This document shows positions 38,326-46,096 of a stretch of DNA of 64,000 nucleotides, piece by piece; positions within the stretch are counted from its first letter, which is position 1, and each line of letters opens with the position of its first letter. Origin of the DNA: an uncultured bacterium (GTDB lineage: Bacteria > Desulfobacterota > BSN033 > UBA1163); the NCBI GenBank assembly GCA_938002255.1, contig CALLAL010000013.1:97058-161057 (forward strand), given 5' to 3'. A program made the translations under genes and the position numbers. The notes under the pieces were generated by a model. It was not told where the DNA came from. It made no database searches and saw only the letters and a list, made by a program, of their open reading frames with translations.

Positions 38326-39288
38326 TTATCGTTTCAGTTGGTTGACAGGATGAATAGGTTCTTTTCCTTCCAGGACTCGAAGAACATCAACCGCTACCAG
38401 GCTCATCCTCTTGAGTGCCTCTTCGGTATGAGCAGCCATATGGGGGGTCCCGAAAAAATTCTCCAATTGAAGCAAAGGATGATCTTTGGGTGCCGGCTCC
38501 ACTTCAAAGACATCTGCTCCTGCCCCAGCGATTCTCCCCTCTTTTAAAACCCTGCATAGCGCCTTCTCGTCCCAGATCGGACCTCTGGCAAGATTGATGA
38601 TATAAGCCGTTGGTTTCATCATTCTGAACTCTTTCTCTCCCACAATTCCCTTGGTCTGGGGCAACATGGGAAGATTGATGGAGATGAAATCAGATTGAAT
38701 GAAAATCTCTTCGAGACTCGTTTTAACCGCTCCGAGCTCTTTTTCAACCTCTTCAAAACGAAGGGTATCATAGTAAAGAACTCTCATGTTAAACCCTCTG
38801 GAACCGATCCGTCCGATGGCTTTCCCGATTCTTCCAAAGCCAAGGATCCCCAGGGTCTTTCCGTGAAGTTCGTTCCCGATATATTGATATCGCACTTCCC
38901 ACCTTCCCTCTTCACGAAATGCTTTTTCTCCTTTCTTCAACATCTTCGAAAGGATGAGTGCGATACCAAAAAAGTGTTCCGCCACAGAGAGGTCATTGGC
39001 GTCCGGTGTGTTGACCACCCATATCCCTTTCTCTGTGGCAGCCTCCAGATCAATATTCTCCACACCTACCCCGTGCCTCCCGATCACCTTCAGCCTTGGA
39101 GCAGAATCGATAATCTTGCGGCTCACCCGTCCATTCGCACGGATGATGATGCCATCCATCTCCTGAACCTGATGGATTAAGGAATCTTCATCCAGCCGTT
39201 TGGCAAAAAAAAGATCTGATTTTTCTTTTAGCACGGCTTTTCCTTCCTCACGCATATCTTCGTAAAGCAGTACTTTAAATCGATTCAT
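38326..39288 (-). CDS. D-isomer-specific 2-hydroxyacid dehydrogenase (phosphoglycerate dehydrogenase-like), copy 1
   Basis: 320 residues. NAD-binding Rossmann motif GILGFGRIGKAIG, catalytic arginine in NLARGPIWDEKAL, glutamate in GADVFEVEPAPKDHP and histidine in TPHMAAHTEEA, the full R-E-H triad. The N-terminal part is SerA-like, but the C-terminal ACT domain of SerA is absent. It overlaps the next upstream gene by 14 bases. It probably reduces or oxidises a 2-keto/2-hydroxy acid intermediate of the island. Confidence 0.9.
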   Translation of the reverse strand: MNRFKVLLYEDMREEGKAVLKEKSDLFFAKRLDEDSLIHQVQEMDGIIIRANGRVSRKIIDSAPRLKVIGRHGVGVENIDLEAATEKGIWVVNTPDANDLSVAEHFFGIALILSKMLKKGEKAFREEGRWEVRYQYIGNELHGKTLGILGFGRIGKAIGRIGSRGFNMRVLYYDTLRFEEVEKELGAVKTSLEEIFIQSDFISINLPMLPQTKGIVGEKEFRMMKPTAYIINLARGPIWDEKALCRVLKEGRIAGAGADVFEVEPAPKDHPLLQLENFFGTPHMAAHTEEALKRMSLVAVDVLRVLEGKEPIHPVNQLKR

Positions 39289-40324
39289 CGCCCATCCTCC
39301 CCTTCAGTTTCATCTGGTATGCCTTTGTTTTGAAAACTTCTGGATTGACCATGTGAGGTGGTTTCTTACCTTTGGCCATGAGGATTGAATTTCTTGCCGC
39401 CACGATAGCCATCTGCTCCCGTGTATCCTGAGTAGCGCTTCCGATGTGAGGCAGTAAAACGACATTCTCTAATTGAGAGAGACCGGGTGTAAGTTTTGGT
39501 TCCTTCTCATAAACATCCAGTCCTGCTCCAGCAATTCTCCCTTTTTTTAAGGCAGTGACAAGTGCTTTCTCATCAACAACGGGTCCCCGTGAGGTGTTGA
39601 TCAAAATGGCGGTGGGCTTCATCATTTCTAATTCATTCTTTCCGATAAGGTGATAAGTGTCCTTGGTCAGGGGGCAATGAAGCGTCACAAAATCACTTTC
39701 TCTCAGAAGCTGATCGAGTTCTCTGTATGCAACCCCTTTTCTCTGGGTGATGGCCTTTTTCATCAGGGGATCATAGGCAATGACTTTCATCTTAAAACCA
39801 AGACTCCTCTTCATCACAGCTTGCCCGATTCTGCCAAAACCAATGATCCCCAGGGTCTTAGGTTGATTGGATCCTCCAGGCCCAATGTCCTGACCCATAA
39901 AGACCTTCCCACCTGGTCCCTTCCATTGCCCTGACTTTGTATAAATATGTGCCTGGGGAATTTTTCTCGCTGTGGCCATTAACAAAGCCCAGGCGAGATC
40001 CGCTGTTGTTTCAGTTAGCACTCCGGGAGTATTCGTCACAGGGATCCCGAGTTGAGTCGCCGTGATCACATCGATATTGTCATACCCGACCCCAAAATTG
40101 GCAATGCCGAGCAAATTGGGATTCGCCTGGAGGATCGTTTTGGGTATGGGCTGTGTTCCTCTCGGTAAGAGCACATCAGCAAAACGTACAGCCTGTGTTA
40201 TCTCCTTGAGTGAGGGGAGTACTCCATTAGGACCATGTAAATACACAACCTCTGCTTTCGATTGATTTAAAACTTCTCTGCCTTTAGGAAGCATTGCCCA
40301 TGGAACAAGAATTCTTCTTTTCAT
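39275..40324 (-). CDS. D-isomer-specific 2-hydroxyacid dehydrogenase, copy 2
   Basis: 349 residues. The Rossmann motif is GIIGFGRIGQAVM. The triad residues are in INTSRGPVVDEKAL, GLDVYEKEPKL and LLPHIGSATQDTRE. TLHCPLTKDTYHLIGKNELE is typical of glyoxylate/hydroxypyruvate reductases. It differs enough from the adjacent copy that the two probably act on different substrates or steps rather than being a recent duplication. It starts 21 bases after the RraA-like gene. Confidence 0.9.
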   Translation of the reverse strand: MKRRILVPWAMLPKGREVLNQSKAEVVYLHGPNGVLPSLKEITQAVRFADVLLPRGTQPIPKTILQANPNLLGIANFGVGYDNIDVITATQLGIPVTNTPGVLTETTADLAWALLMATARKIPQAHIYTKSGQWKGPGGKVFMGQDIGPGGSNQPKTLGIIGFGRIGQAVMKRSLGFKMKVIAYDPLMKKAITQRKGVAYRELDQLLRESDFVTLHCPLTKDTYHLIGKNELEMMKPTAILINTSRGPVVDEKALVTALKKGRIAGAGLDVYEKEPKLTPGLSQLENVVLLPHIGSATQDTREQMAIVAARNSILMAKGKKPPHMVNPEVFKTKAYQMKLKGRMGDESI

Positions 40325-40345
40325 ACTTTTTCCTCCGTTAATCTC

Positions 40346-41050
40346 CTATCGACCAGGAGTCTTCCAGATGGGTCTGGGAGAGAGATACCTTTCTTTAAGC
40401 CCTTCAAGCGTAAAGGATGTGGATTGGCAATAATCGATCACCTGCCGCTCCCAATTCTCAATGAGTTGAGCAGCCCGGGGAACATCCCTTGCGACGTTAG
40501 GAGGAATGGATAATACTCCATGTTGGTCGCCATAGATGAGATCTCCGGGCTTGACCAGCATCCCTCCAACTTTGACTGGAATCCCCACTTCTACAAGATG
40601 AACATAAGCATGAGAAACGGAGATACAACTCGAGAAGAAATGGAATCCTGCTTTCCGCACCTCATCCAGATCTCTCACCGATCCATCCGTGACAGCGCCT
40701 ACACACCCAAGAGCTTGATGAATACTGGCATTGACCTCCCCCCAGAACGAACCAATGACCGGACGATCCAGGTCATGAATCACAGCAATTCGGGGCTCTG
40801 GAATCTTCGAAATCTCTTCCCACCAATCAGGGGGGTCAACACGACGTCCTTCTGGAGAATCAGCACTGATGATGGCCGTGACAGCATACCCGATCATGGG
40901 TCCCAATTCCGGAAACACACACTTAATCTCCGGAAGCATAAACCCCTCATTTCGAGGTCGGATGTTAAAAAGCTCGATGGCGTTCGATATGGAGCAGGTC
41001 GACCAGCGTGTGATTTCCTTTAATTTGTCGCAACTGAGATATTCAGACAT
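40346..41050 (-). CDS. RraA-like protein (HMG/CHA aldolase or oxaloacetate decarboxylase family)
   Basis: About 234 residues. RraA fold with GPMIGYAVTAIIS, VGAVTDGSVRDLDEVRKAGF (the metal-binding GxxxxDGxxRD) and VKPGDLIYGDQHGVLSIPP. Enzymes of this family cleave 4-hydroxy-4-methyl-2-oxoglutarate or decarboxylate oxaloacetate. RraA sensu stricto inhibits RNase E. ATG 41050 is chosen because AGGAGGG lies 6 bases upstream. It leads the minus-strand operon with the two dehydrogenases and is divergent from the IclR gene. Confidence 0.85.
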   Translation of the reverse strand: MSEYLSCDKLKEITRWSTCSISNAIELFNIRPRNEGFMLPEIKCVFPELGPMIGYAVTAIISADSPEGRRVDPPDWWEEISKIPEPRIAVIHDLDRPVIGSFWGEVNASIHQALGCVGAVTDGSVRDLDEVRKAGFHFFSSCISVSHAYVHLVEVGIPVKVGGMLVKPGDLIYGDQHGVLSIPPNVARDVPRAAQLIENWERQVIDYCQSTSFTLEGLKERYLSPRPIWKTPGR

Positions 41051-41120
41051 AAATTTCCCTCCTGAGTTTACTTTCTCTTTCTCATTTTCCCTAACACAAG
41101 TCACCAAAACAAATCAAAAT

Positions 41121-41149
41121 TTTATATTTTTCTAAATCTTTTTTTGAAA
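41121..41149 (-). promoter_or_regulatory. Possible promoter of the RraA-dehydrogenase operon
   Basis: On the minus strand TTTCAA (41144-41149), 17-base spacer, TATAAA (41121-41126), about 70 bases before the RraA-like start. The -10 is good and the -35 is poor, in AT-rich sequence. Confidence 0.3.
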
Positions 41150-41173
41150 TCTTTGGGATCAACATGTTTATCG

Positions 41174-41397
41174 TAACCCCTCAGTTAAAGAAATAAAAAA
41201 GGGTTGGGAGGTTGCTTCGGAAAAACCTTGAAGCCAAACCTCTGTTTGTCAAAACGACCCAATCTGATTCAAAAAATACGATTCAAAGGGCATGAGAACC
41301 CCGATGAGGGTAACCTTTTATAACTGCTATTCAAGGTTTTGGAGGAGGAACATTCCAACCCTTTTAAACCGAAAATACCACATAACTGAGGGATTAC
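41174..41397. repeat. About 225-bp MITE-like palindromic element, full copy
   Basis: The left end begins TAACCCCTCAGTTA and the right end is the near-complement TAACTGAGGGATTA. The arms continue to match inwards (GGGTTGG...CCAACCC, AAAACCTTGAA/TTCAAGGTTTT), so the unit is an imperfect palindrome. Its left 116 bases (41174-41289) are nearly repeated at 61764-61880. It has no coding capacity and ends directly at the IclR promoter region. The form fits a miniature inverted-repeat element. Confidence 0.75.
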
Positions 41398-41416
41398 ATG
41401 TTGATCAAAAAAACTC

Positions 41417-41446
41417 TTGACGAAAGAAAATCAATATTGTTATTAT
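41417..41446 (+). promoter_or_regulatory. Candidate promoter of the IclR regulator gene
   Basis: TTGACG at 41417-41422, an 18-base spacer and TATTAT at 41441-41446, 35 bases before the chosen ATG. Transcription would begin inside the palindromic operator that follows. Confidence 0.5.
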
Positions 41447-41450
41447 ATTG

Positions 41451-41476
41451 TGGAACGTCGTTTCATAATACGAAAC
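41451..41476. promoter_or_regulatory. Candidate IclR-family operator (overlapping palindromes)
   Basis: TGGAACGTCGTTTCA at 41451-41465 matches its own complement at 12 of 15 positions and resembles KdgR/IclR-type boxes (TGAAAC..GTTTCA). It overlaps a second near-palindrome GTTTCATAATACGAAAC at 41460-41476. Placed between -10 and start codon, it suggests autorepression of the adjacent IclR gene. Confidence 0.6.
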
Positions 41477-41481
41477 TAAAT

Positions 41482-42285
41482 ATGGATGCTCAACAGGAGC
41501 TAAAACCTACCAATCTTGTTCAAACCATAGAGCGGGTCTCACAGATTCTCGATATCCTTGGACAGAATCCACAGGGCATCACCATCCGGGATCTCTCATT
41601 AAAAGTCGATCTTCCCAAAGGAACTACCCATCGCCTTCTCTCATCCCTTTCCTATTTCGGTTATGTGCGCCAGGATTCTAAGACAAGAAACTATTTCCTT
41701 GGATTCAAGCTGGTTGAACTTGGAAATATCCTCTTAAGTCAAATCGACCTCCGAAAAGAGGCAGAACCTTTTTTAAGGGATCTGGCTGAACGAACAAAAG
41801 AGACCGTTCATATGGTCATTCTTGATCGCAACGAGGTGGTCTATATCGACAAGGTCGAACTGGATCATAATCCAAGCGGTCTGAGGATGGCTTCTCGTAT
41901 CGGTTTACGGAATCCAGCCCATAGCAGTGCTGTTGGAAAGGTCCTCCTCGCCCACTTATCCGATGAAGCATTAAATCATTTTTTCAGGGGAAAGGGATTA
42001 TTGAAAAGAACGGAAAACACGATCACGGATATCGCCCGGTTGAAAGAGCATCTGAAAATGGTCCGGAATCAGGGTTATGCCATGGACGACGAGGAAAATG
42101 AGAAAGGGGTTCGATGTGTCGGCGCCCCCATCTATGATGAGGCTGGCAATGCGGTGGCCGCCATCAGTATTTCCGGACCTGCCTTTCGAATCACCAAAAA
42201 GGTGGCTCAGGAAATATTAAAAAAGGAGGTGATGGAAACTGCCCTGAAAATCTCCCAGCGCCTGGGTTATCGGGGAAGGAGGTGA
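41482..42285 (+). CDS. IclR-family transcriptional regulator
   Basis: About 267 residues. N-terminal winged helix-turn-helix (QTIERVSQILDILGQNPQGI and VDLPKGTTHRLLSSLSYFGY) followed by the IclR effector domain (TKETVHMVILDRNEVVYIDK, RNPAHSSAVGKVLLAHLS, and DEENEKGVRCVGAPIYDEAG). IclR proteins such as KdgR usually sense sugar acids or aromatic acids. The start is set at ATG 41482, downstream of a promoter and operator. A longer frame from 41398 would run through both. It is likely the local regulator of the catabolic island. Confidence 0.9.
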   Translation: MDAQQELKPTNLVQTIERVSQILDILGQNPQGITIRDLSLKVDLPKGTTHRLLSSLSYFGYVRQDSKTRNYFLGFKLVELGNILLSQIDLRKEAEPFLRDLAERTKETVHMVILDRNEVVYIDKVELDHNPSGLRMASRIGLRNPAHSSAVGKVLLAHLSDEALNHFFRGKGLLKRTENTITDIARLKEHLKMVRNQGYAMDDEENEKGVRCVGAPIYDEAGNAVAAISISGPAFRITKKVAQEILKKEVMETALKISQRLGYRGRR

Positions 42286-42334
42286 ATAAAGTTCGGAGTT
42301 TTGAGTCGGAGTAAACAAATAAGAAGTTATATGA

Positions 42335-42508
42335 TGCGAGGAGGGAATAAACTGGAATCCCTCACTTACAGGAACAAAATCAGAGGATACCATTCTTGCC
42401 ACTTTAAAGGGCTCGGAAATGATCACCCGCCCCATCCTGTACCCGACGCTGTTGTTGGAAGGAGGAGGAATCAAGTTTGTCCGACCCAGAATCTATGAAA
42501 AAATTTAA
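42335..42508 (+). pseudogene. Orphan coding-like fragment after the IclR gene
   Basis: A 57-codon open stretch with no start codon near its beginning encodes a protein-like sequence: EDTILATLKGSEMITRPILY then PTLLLEGGGIKFVRPRIYEK and I, before TAA. The composition looks coding and the tail is strand-turn-strand in style, but I do not recognise a family. It may be the remnant of a small protein or use a non-standard start. The rest of the 42286-42530 gap shows nothing. Confidence 0.3.
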
Positions 42509-42530
42509 CCCTTGAGGGGAGCATACGATT

Positions 42531-42818
42531 ATGATTGAACGGCATGTCACTTTTCATGTCATCCCTGGGAAAGAAAAGGACTTTGAAACGCTATTCAAAG
42601 AGGAATACAGTGTTGCCATGGCCAAACAGCCCGGGTTTGTCTTGGTCTCTCTCTTAAAGAGACTCGAGAAAGAGGCTGTTTACCAGATGGTCATTCGGTT
42701 CCAGTCCCTTGAGACGGCAACGGCCTGGAGGGATTCGGCTGAGCATAAAACCCTCTCCCCAAAGATCAAAACCCTTTACACGGAGAACAGTGTTCAGATC
42801 TATGAGGTGATGGGATAG
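42531..42818 (+). CDS. Antibiotic biosynthesis monooxygenase (ABM) domain protein
   Basis: 95-residue single-domain ferredoxin-like dimeric barrel: VTFHVIPGKEKDFETLFKEE, a central QPGFVLVSLLKRL strand and YQMVIRFQSLETATAWRDS with the conserved W. ABM proteins include small monooxygenases, isomerases and haem-degrading enzymes, so activity cannot be assigned. It lies between the IclR gene and the second TTT operon and has GAGGGGAGC upstream. Confidence 0.75.
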   Translation: MIERHVTFHVIPGKEKDFETLFKEEYSVAMAKQPGFVLVSLLKRLEKEAVYQMVIRFQSLETATAWRDSAEHKTLSPKIKTLYTENSVQIYEVMG

Positions 42819-42854
42819 AAATTGAGGAAACGTAAACCTCTCTAAAGGATCGTT

Positions 42855-42911
42855 TTGACACATTTAATCTAAATATGATAATCTTTCATCCAATATCAAA
42901 ATTGATGAAAG
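42855..42911 (+). promoter_or_regulatory. Promoter and inverted repeat in front of the second TTT operon
   Basis: TTGACA at 42855-42860 and GATAAT at 42877-42882 (16-base spacer), both strong matches. Immediately downstream lies an 8-bp perfect inverted repeat CTTTCATC (42883-42890) / GATGAAAG (42904-42911) that ends at the Shine-Dalgarno GGAGG. It could be a repressor site at the transcription start or a hairpin controlling translation. Confidence 0.6.
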
Positions 42912-42921
42912 GAGGAAAACG

Positions 42922-43929
42922 ATGGGAAAGAAAATGTTGGTGGTGATGCTGGTAGTGGTTGGAATGTGGGTGCTGACAGGAGGAGTGGAAGCGCAGGATT
43001 GGAAACCCACAAAACCGATTCGGATCATTGTGCCCTGGGGCGCAGGAGGGTCCACAGACCAGGCCGTTCGATCAATCGTTGGTGACCTGGAGGAAGCGCT
43101 GGGTCAGAAGGTGGTTGTGGTGAATCAGCCCGGTGGGGGAGGTGCCATTGGAACAAAGAGCGTCCTTGATGCTCCCTGTGATGGTTACACCTGGGCTTCG
43201 GGAGCTGTGAAGGACCTTGGCACCTATATCATTACCGGAACCCTGGACACAAAAGTTCAGGATTGGCACATCTATCTCAACAGCGCCAATGCCACGCTGG
43301 TCTCTGTAAACCCGAATGCCCCGATTAAAGATTTTGGTGAATTTCTCGATATCATGAAAAAAGACCCCAAAAAAATCTCCGTTGGCATCGCCGGTATTCC
43401 CTCGGCAGGACACTCTGCAATCGAAGCAATTAAACGGGCAAATGGGGGGGATTATAAACTAGTAAGTTACGATGGCGGAGCCCCGGCGGTCATCGCCACG
43501 GTTGCAGGTGAAACGATTGCTACCACTCAACTGCTCAGTGAACAGATCGAAATGATCCGAGGTAAAAAACTCCGACCGCTCGCTGCCCTTGCCCCTGAGG
43601 ATATTCCGATCGAAGGCTATGGGACCGTTCCGTCTGCTACCAAATGGCTTCCCAAAGTTGCCGCTGACCCGATCTATTTTGGGATCTGGGTACCGAAATG
43701 TGCTCCGAAGGAAGTCGTAGAAACGATGAACAAGATCTGGCGGGAGAAAGTGGCGAATTCAAAATCTTTAAAAGAGTTTGCAAGACTTCGGGGCCAGATC
43801 GTTGCACCTTACTATGGAGATGAAGCTCTTAAAAAGGCGTGGCCAACCATTGTGAATGCAGCCTGGGGACTCTACGATGGAGGTAAGGCAAAAATCAAAC
43901 CGGATGAAGTGGGAATGCCCCGGCAATAA
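42922..43929 (+). CDS. TTT substrate-binding protein, TctC/Bug family, second system
   Basis: 335 residues. The signal peptide is about residues 1-24 (cleaved after VEA). Mature motifs are KPIRIIVPWGAGGSTDQAVR, VNQPGGGGAIGTKSV and the hinge VGIAGIPSAGHSAIEAIKR. It is clearly diverged from the first TctC-like protein at 29825, so a different ligand is likely. GGAGG with 6-base spacing precedes the ATG. Here the binding-protein gene comes first, the usual order, whereas in the first system it comes last. Confidence 0.92.
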   Translation: MGKKMLVVMLVVVGMWVLTGGVEAQDWKPTKPIRIIVPWGAGGSTDQAVRSIVGDLEEALGQKVVVVNQPGGGGAIGTKSVLDAPCDGYTWASGAVKDLGTYIITGTLDTKVQDWHIYLNSANATLVSVNPNAPIKDFGEFLDIMKKDPKKISVGIAGIPSAGHSAIEAIKRANGGDYKLVSYDGGAPAVIATVAGETIATTQLLSEQIEMIRGKKLRPLAALAPEDIPIEGYGTVPSATKWLPKVAADPIYFGIWVPKCAPKEVVETMNKIWREKVANSKSLKEFARLRGQIVAPYYGDEALKKAWPTIVNAAWGLYDGGKAKIKPDEVGMPRQ

Positions 43930-43945
43930 GAGAGTATCCTAATGA

Positions 43946-43980
43946 GGGCGAGTTTCGAAAGGAACTCGCCCTTCTCTTCT
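43946..43980 (+). terminator. Hairpin between binding-protein and membrane-subunit genes
   Basis: A perfect 9-bp stem GGGCGAGTT (43946-43954) / AACTCGCCC (43963-43971) with 8-base loop followed by TTCTCTTCT. It sits 16 bases after the tctC-type stop. Such intra-operon structures commonly raise binding-protein levels over permease levels by partial termination or by protecting the upstream mRNA end. Confidence 0.6.
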
Positions 43981-44007
43981 CAAGGCAGCGCAAAAGGGAG
44001 TGACGGA

Positions 44008-44508
44008 ATGGCAAGGGCGGATTTGATTACAGGCATTGTCTTAATTCTCCTCAATCTTTACGTGATCATCGAGTCATGGCGGATGCCTCGACTCGAACAT
44101 CTCAAGGTCCATCCTTTAAGCGTCCCAGGAATTGTACCTGCCTTTATCGGGACAGTCCTCATTCTCTTTGGAATCGCTCTGGTCAGTCGATCCATCAAAA
44201 GAGGCGGTTATCGTTTAGGGTTTACGGGCGAGCAATTCTTACAGGTCCTAAAAAATCCTGGAAATCAACGTCTCATGCTAACTGCTTTTCTAACGATTGG
44301 CTATGCCGGTTTACTGATCGGAACCCTTCCTTACTGGTTAGCAACTGGACTTTTTATCTTTGTCTTTATTCTACTCTTCGAATGGAAACGAGGAATCTCC
44401 CTTTCTCAACACAAAAGGGGAATTATCACAGCGGCGGTGATTGCAACCCTTTCCTCCGCGGCGATCACGTTCGTTTTTGAACGTCTTTTTCTTGTATCAC
44501 TTCCATGA
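44008..44508 (+). CDS. TctB-family small membrane subunit, second system
   Basis: About 166 residues, four predicted membrane helices (LITGIVLILLNLYVIIESW at the start, GIVPAFIGTVLILFGIALV, LMLTAFLTIGYAGLLIGTLP and a C-terminal ITAAVIATLSSAAITFV). ATG 44008 is chosen because GGGAG lies 7 bases upstream. An upstream in-frame start at 43942 would read through the hairpin. It ends 22 bases before the tctA-type start. Confidence 0.85.
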   Translation: MARADLITGIVLILLNLYVIIESWRMPRLEHLKVHPLSVPGIVPAFIGTVLILFGIALVSRSIKRGGYRLGFTGEQFLQVLKNPGNQRLMLTAFLTIGYAGLLIGTLPYWLATGLFIFVFILLFEWKRGISLSQHKRGIITAAVIATLSSAAITFVFERLFLVSLP

Positions 44509-44530
44509 CTCATGATACTTGGAGAACACT

Positions 44531-46078
44531 GTGGCGATTTTGGATAATTTAGCCAGTTTCCTCAAAGCGATTTCTGGGTTTGTCACTCCCCTTGCCCTCC
44601 TTCATATCGCCTGGTCAACCCTACTGGGAATCGTCATCGGTGCATTACCAGGGCTAACGGCCACGATGGGAATCGCTCTGATTACAACGCTAACCTATAA
44701 GCTTCCAGCAGACCTTGCCATTCTGGTCCTCATCTGCGTTTATGTAGGCGCCATCTATGGAGGAAGTCGTACGGCTATATTGATCAACATTCCCGGAACA
44801 CCGGCAAATGCTGCAACGACCCTCGATGGATTTCCTCTATCCATGCAAGGGTTAGCAGGCAGAGCCATGGGAGTGGCAACAACGGGTTCGGTTTTTGGAA
44901 GTTTTATCGGCATGTTTTTTCTGGCTACCATCGCTCCTGTTCTGGGAAACTATGCATTAAAATTTCAGTCCTTCGAGTTCTTCTGGCTGGCGATCTTTGG
45001 AATCATCATTTCAGGCCATCTGACGGCTCTCGAAGATCCGATCAAGGGTTGGATCGCGGGGTTTTTAGGGCTCCTTGTGGCTATGGTTGGTCAGGAAGGG
45101 ATTCATGCCTACGAACGATTCACCTACGGCACAACCGAACTTTTGGGAGGGTTTGCCCTCATCCCTGCCATGGTAGGCGCCTTTGGTTTTGCTGAAGTGT
45201 TGACAGTAATGAAGAACCCTCCTGCCAAATTAGCAGATGCTCCAAAGGACAGTGTCTTCCCGAAAATCTTAGATGTCCTCCAATACTGGCGGACCATCAT
45301 TCGAAGTGGCCTCATCGGAACATTGATTGGGATTATCCCCGGAGTCGGGGAGGACATTGGAGCGTGGGTTTCCTATGCCGCAGCCAGAAGAAAGAGCAAA
45401 GAACGGGAGAAATTTGGAAAGGGTTCTGTTGAAGGACTCATGGCTGCGGAAACAGGAAACAATGCAGTTGTTCCTGGTGCCATCATCCCTGCCCTTACCC
45501 TTGCCATTCCAGGATCAGCCCCCGCCGCTGTTCTGCTTGCTGCTATGTTCATTCACGGGCTAAGACCAGGGCCATTGATCATGGTGGAAACACCGCAGTT
45601 TGTTTATCAGGTGGTGGCGATGGTCTTTTTTGCCACACTGGCTATCTTCATGTATGGTGTGGGGTTTTCTAAACTCCTTTTAAAAGTCTTAGCCATTCCT
45701 CGATCCCGCCTGATGCCTGTCGTATTTGTGCTATGTGTTATCGGTTCCTATGCTATCACCAACCGAACGTTTGACATCTGGGTAATGATTGGTTTCGGGA
45801 TCATCGGTTTCATTCTCAGACAGATGAGGTATCCCATGGCTCCCCTCGTTCTGGGGATCATCCTTGGGGATCTGATGGATAAAAACCTTCGAAGAGGCCT
45901 TGTCCTGACAGATGGAGATTTGGCCCCCTTCTTCACTCGACCTATCTGTCTGGTTCTGTGGCTCATTACCCTTTCATCCATCGTTCTGAGCATTCATCCA
46001 CTGAGACATGCCTTAAAGGAGGCTTTAAACATCCTATGGTCGAAGATCCGGAGGCTTATGATCCAGCCTGTAAGGTAA
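44531..46078 (+). CDS. TctA-family large permease, second system
   Basis: About 515 residues with the duplicated TctA signatures: LGIVIGALPGLTATMGIAL, YGGSRTAILINIPGTPANAA, LIGIIPGVGEDIGAWVSYAA and AAETGNNAVVPGAIIPALTL. The GTG at 44531 has GGAG 6 bases upstream and is preferred over a TTG at 44519, which lies inside that ribosome site. It completes a TTT uptake system with the two preceding genes. Confidence 0.93.
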   Translation: MAILDNLASFLKAISGFVTPLALLHIAWSTLLGIVIGALPGLTATMGIALITTLTYKLPADLAILVLICVYVGAIYGGSRTAILINIPGTPANAATTLDGFPLSMQGLAGRAMGVATTGSVFGSFIGMFFLATIAPVLGNYALKFQSFEFFWLAIFGIIISGHLTALEDPIKGWIAGFLGLLVAMVGQEGIHAYERFTYGTTELLGGFALIPAMVGAFGFAEVLTVMKNPPAKLADAPKDSVFPKILDVLQYWRTIIRSGLIGTLIGIIPGVGEDIGAWVSYAAARRKSKEREKFGKGSVEGLMAAETGNNAVVPGAIIPALTLAIPGSAPAAVLLAAMFIHGLRPGPLIMVETPQFVYQVVAMVFFATLAIFMYGVGFSKLLLKVLAIPRSRLMPVVFVLCVIGSYAITNRTFDIWVMIGFGIIGFILRQMRYPMAPLVLGIILGDLMDKNLRRGLVLTDGDLAPFFTRPICLVLWLITLSSIVLSIHPLRHALKEALNILWSKIRRLMIQPVR

Positions 46079-46096
46079 GAGAAAAGGAGGTTCAGG

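Noticed and set aside
42855..46078. Reading the two TTT systems as a duplicated transposon-like unit.
   Set aside because: Gene order and sequences differ, and no transposase or direct repeats flank them.
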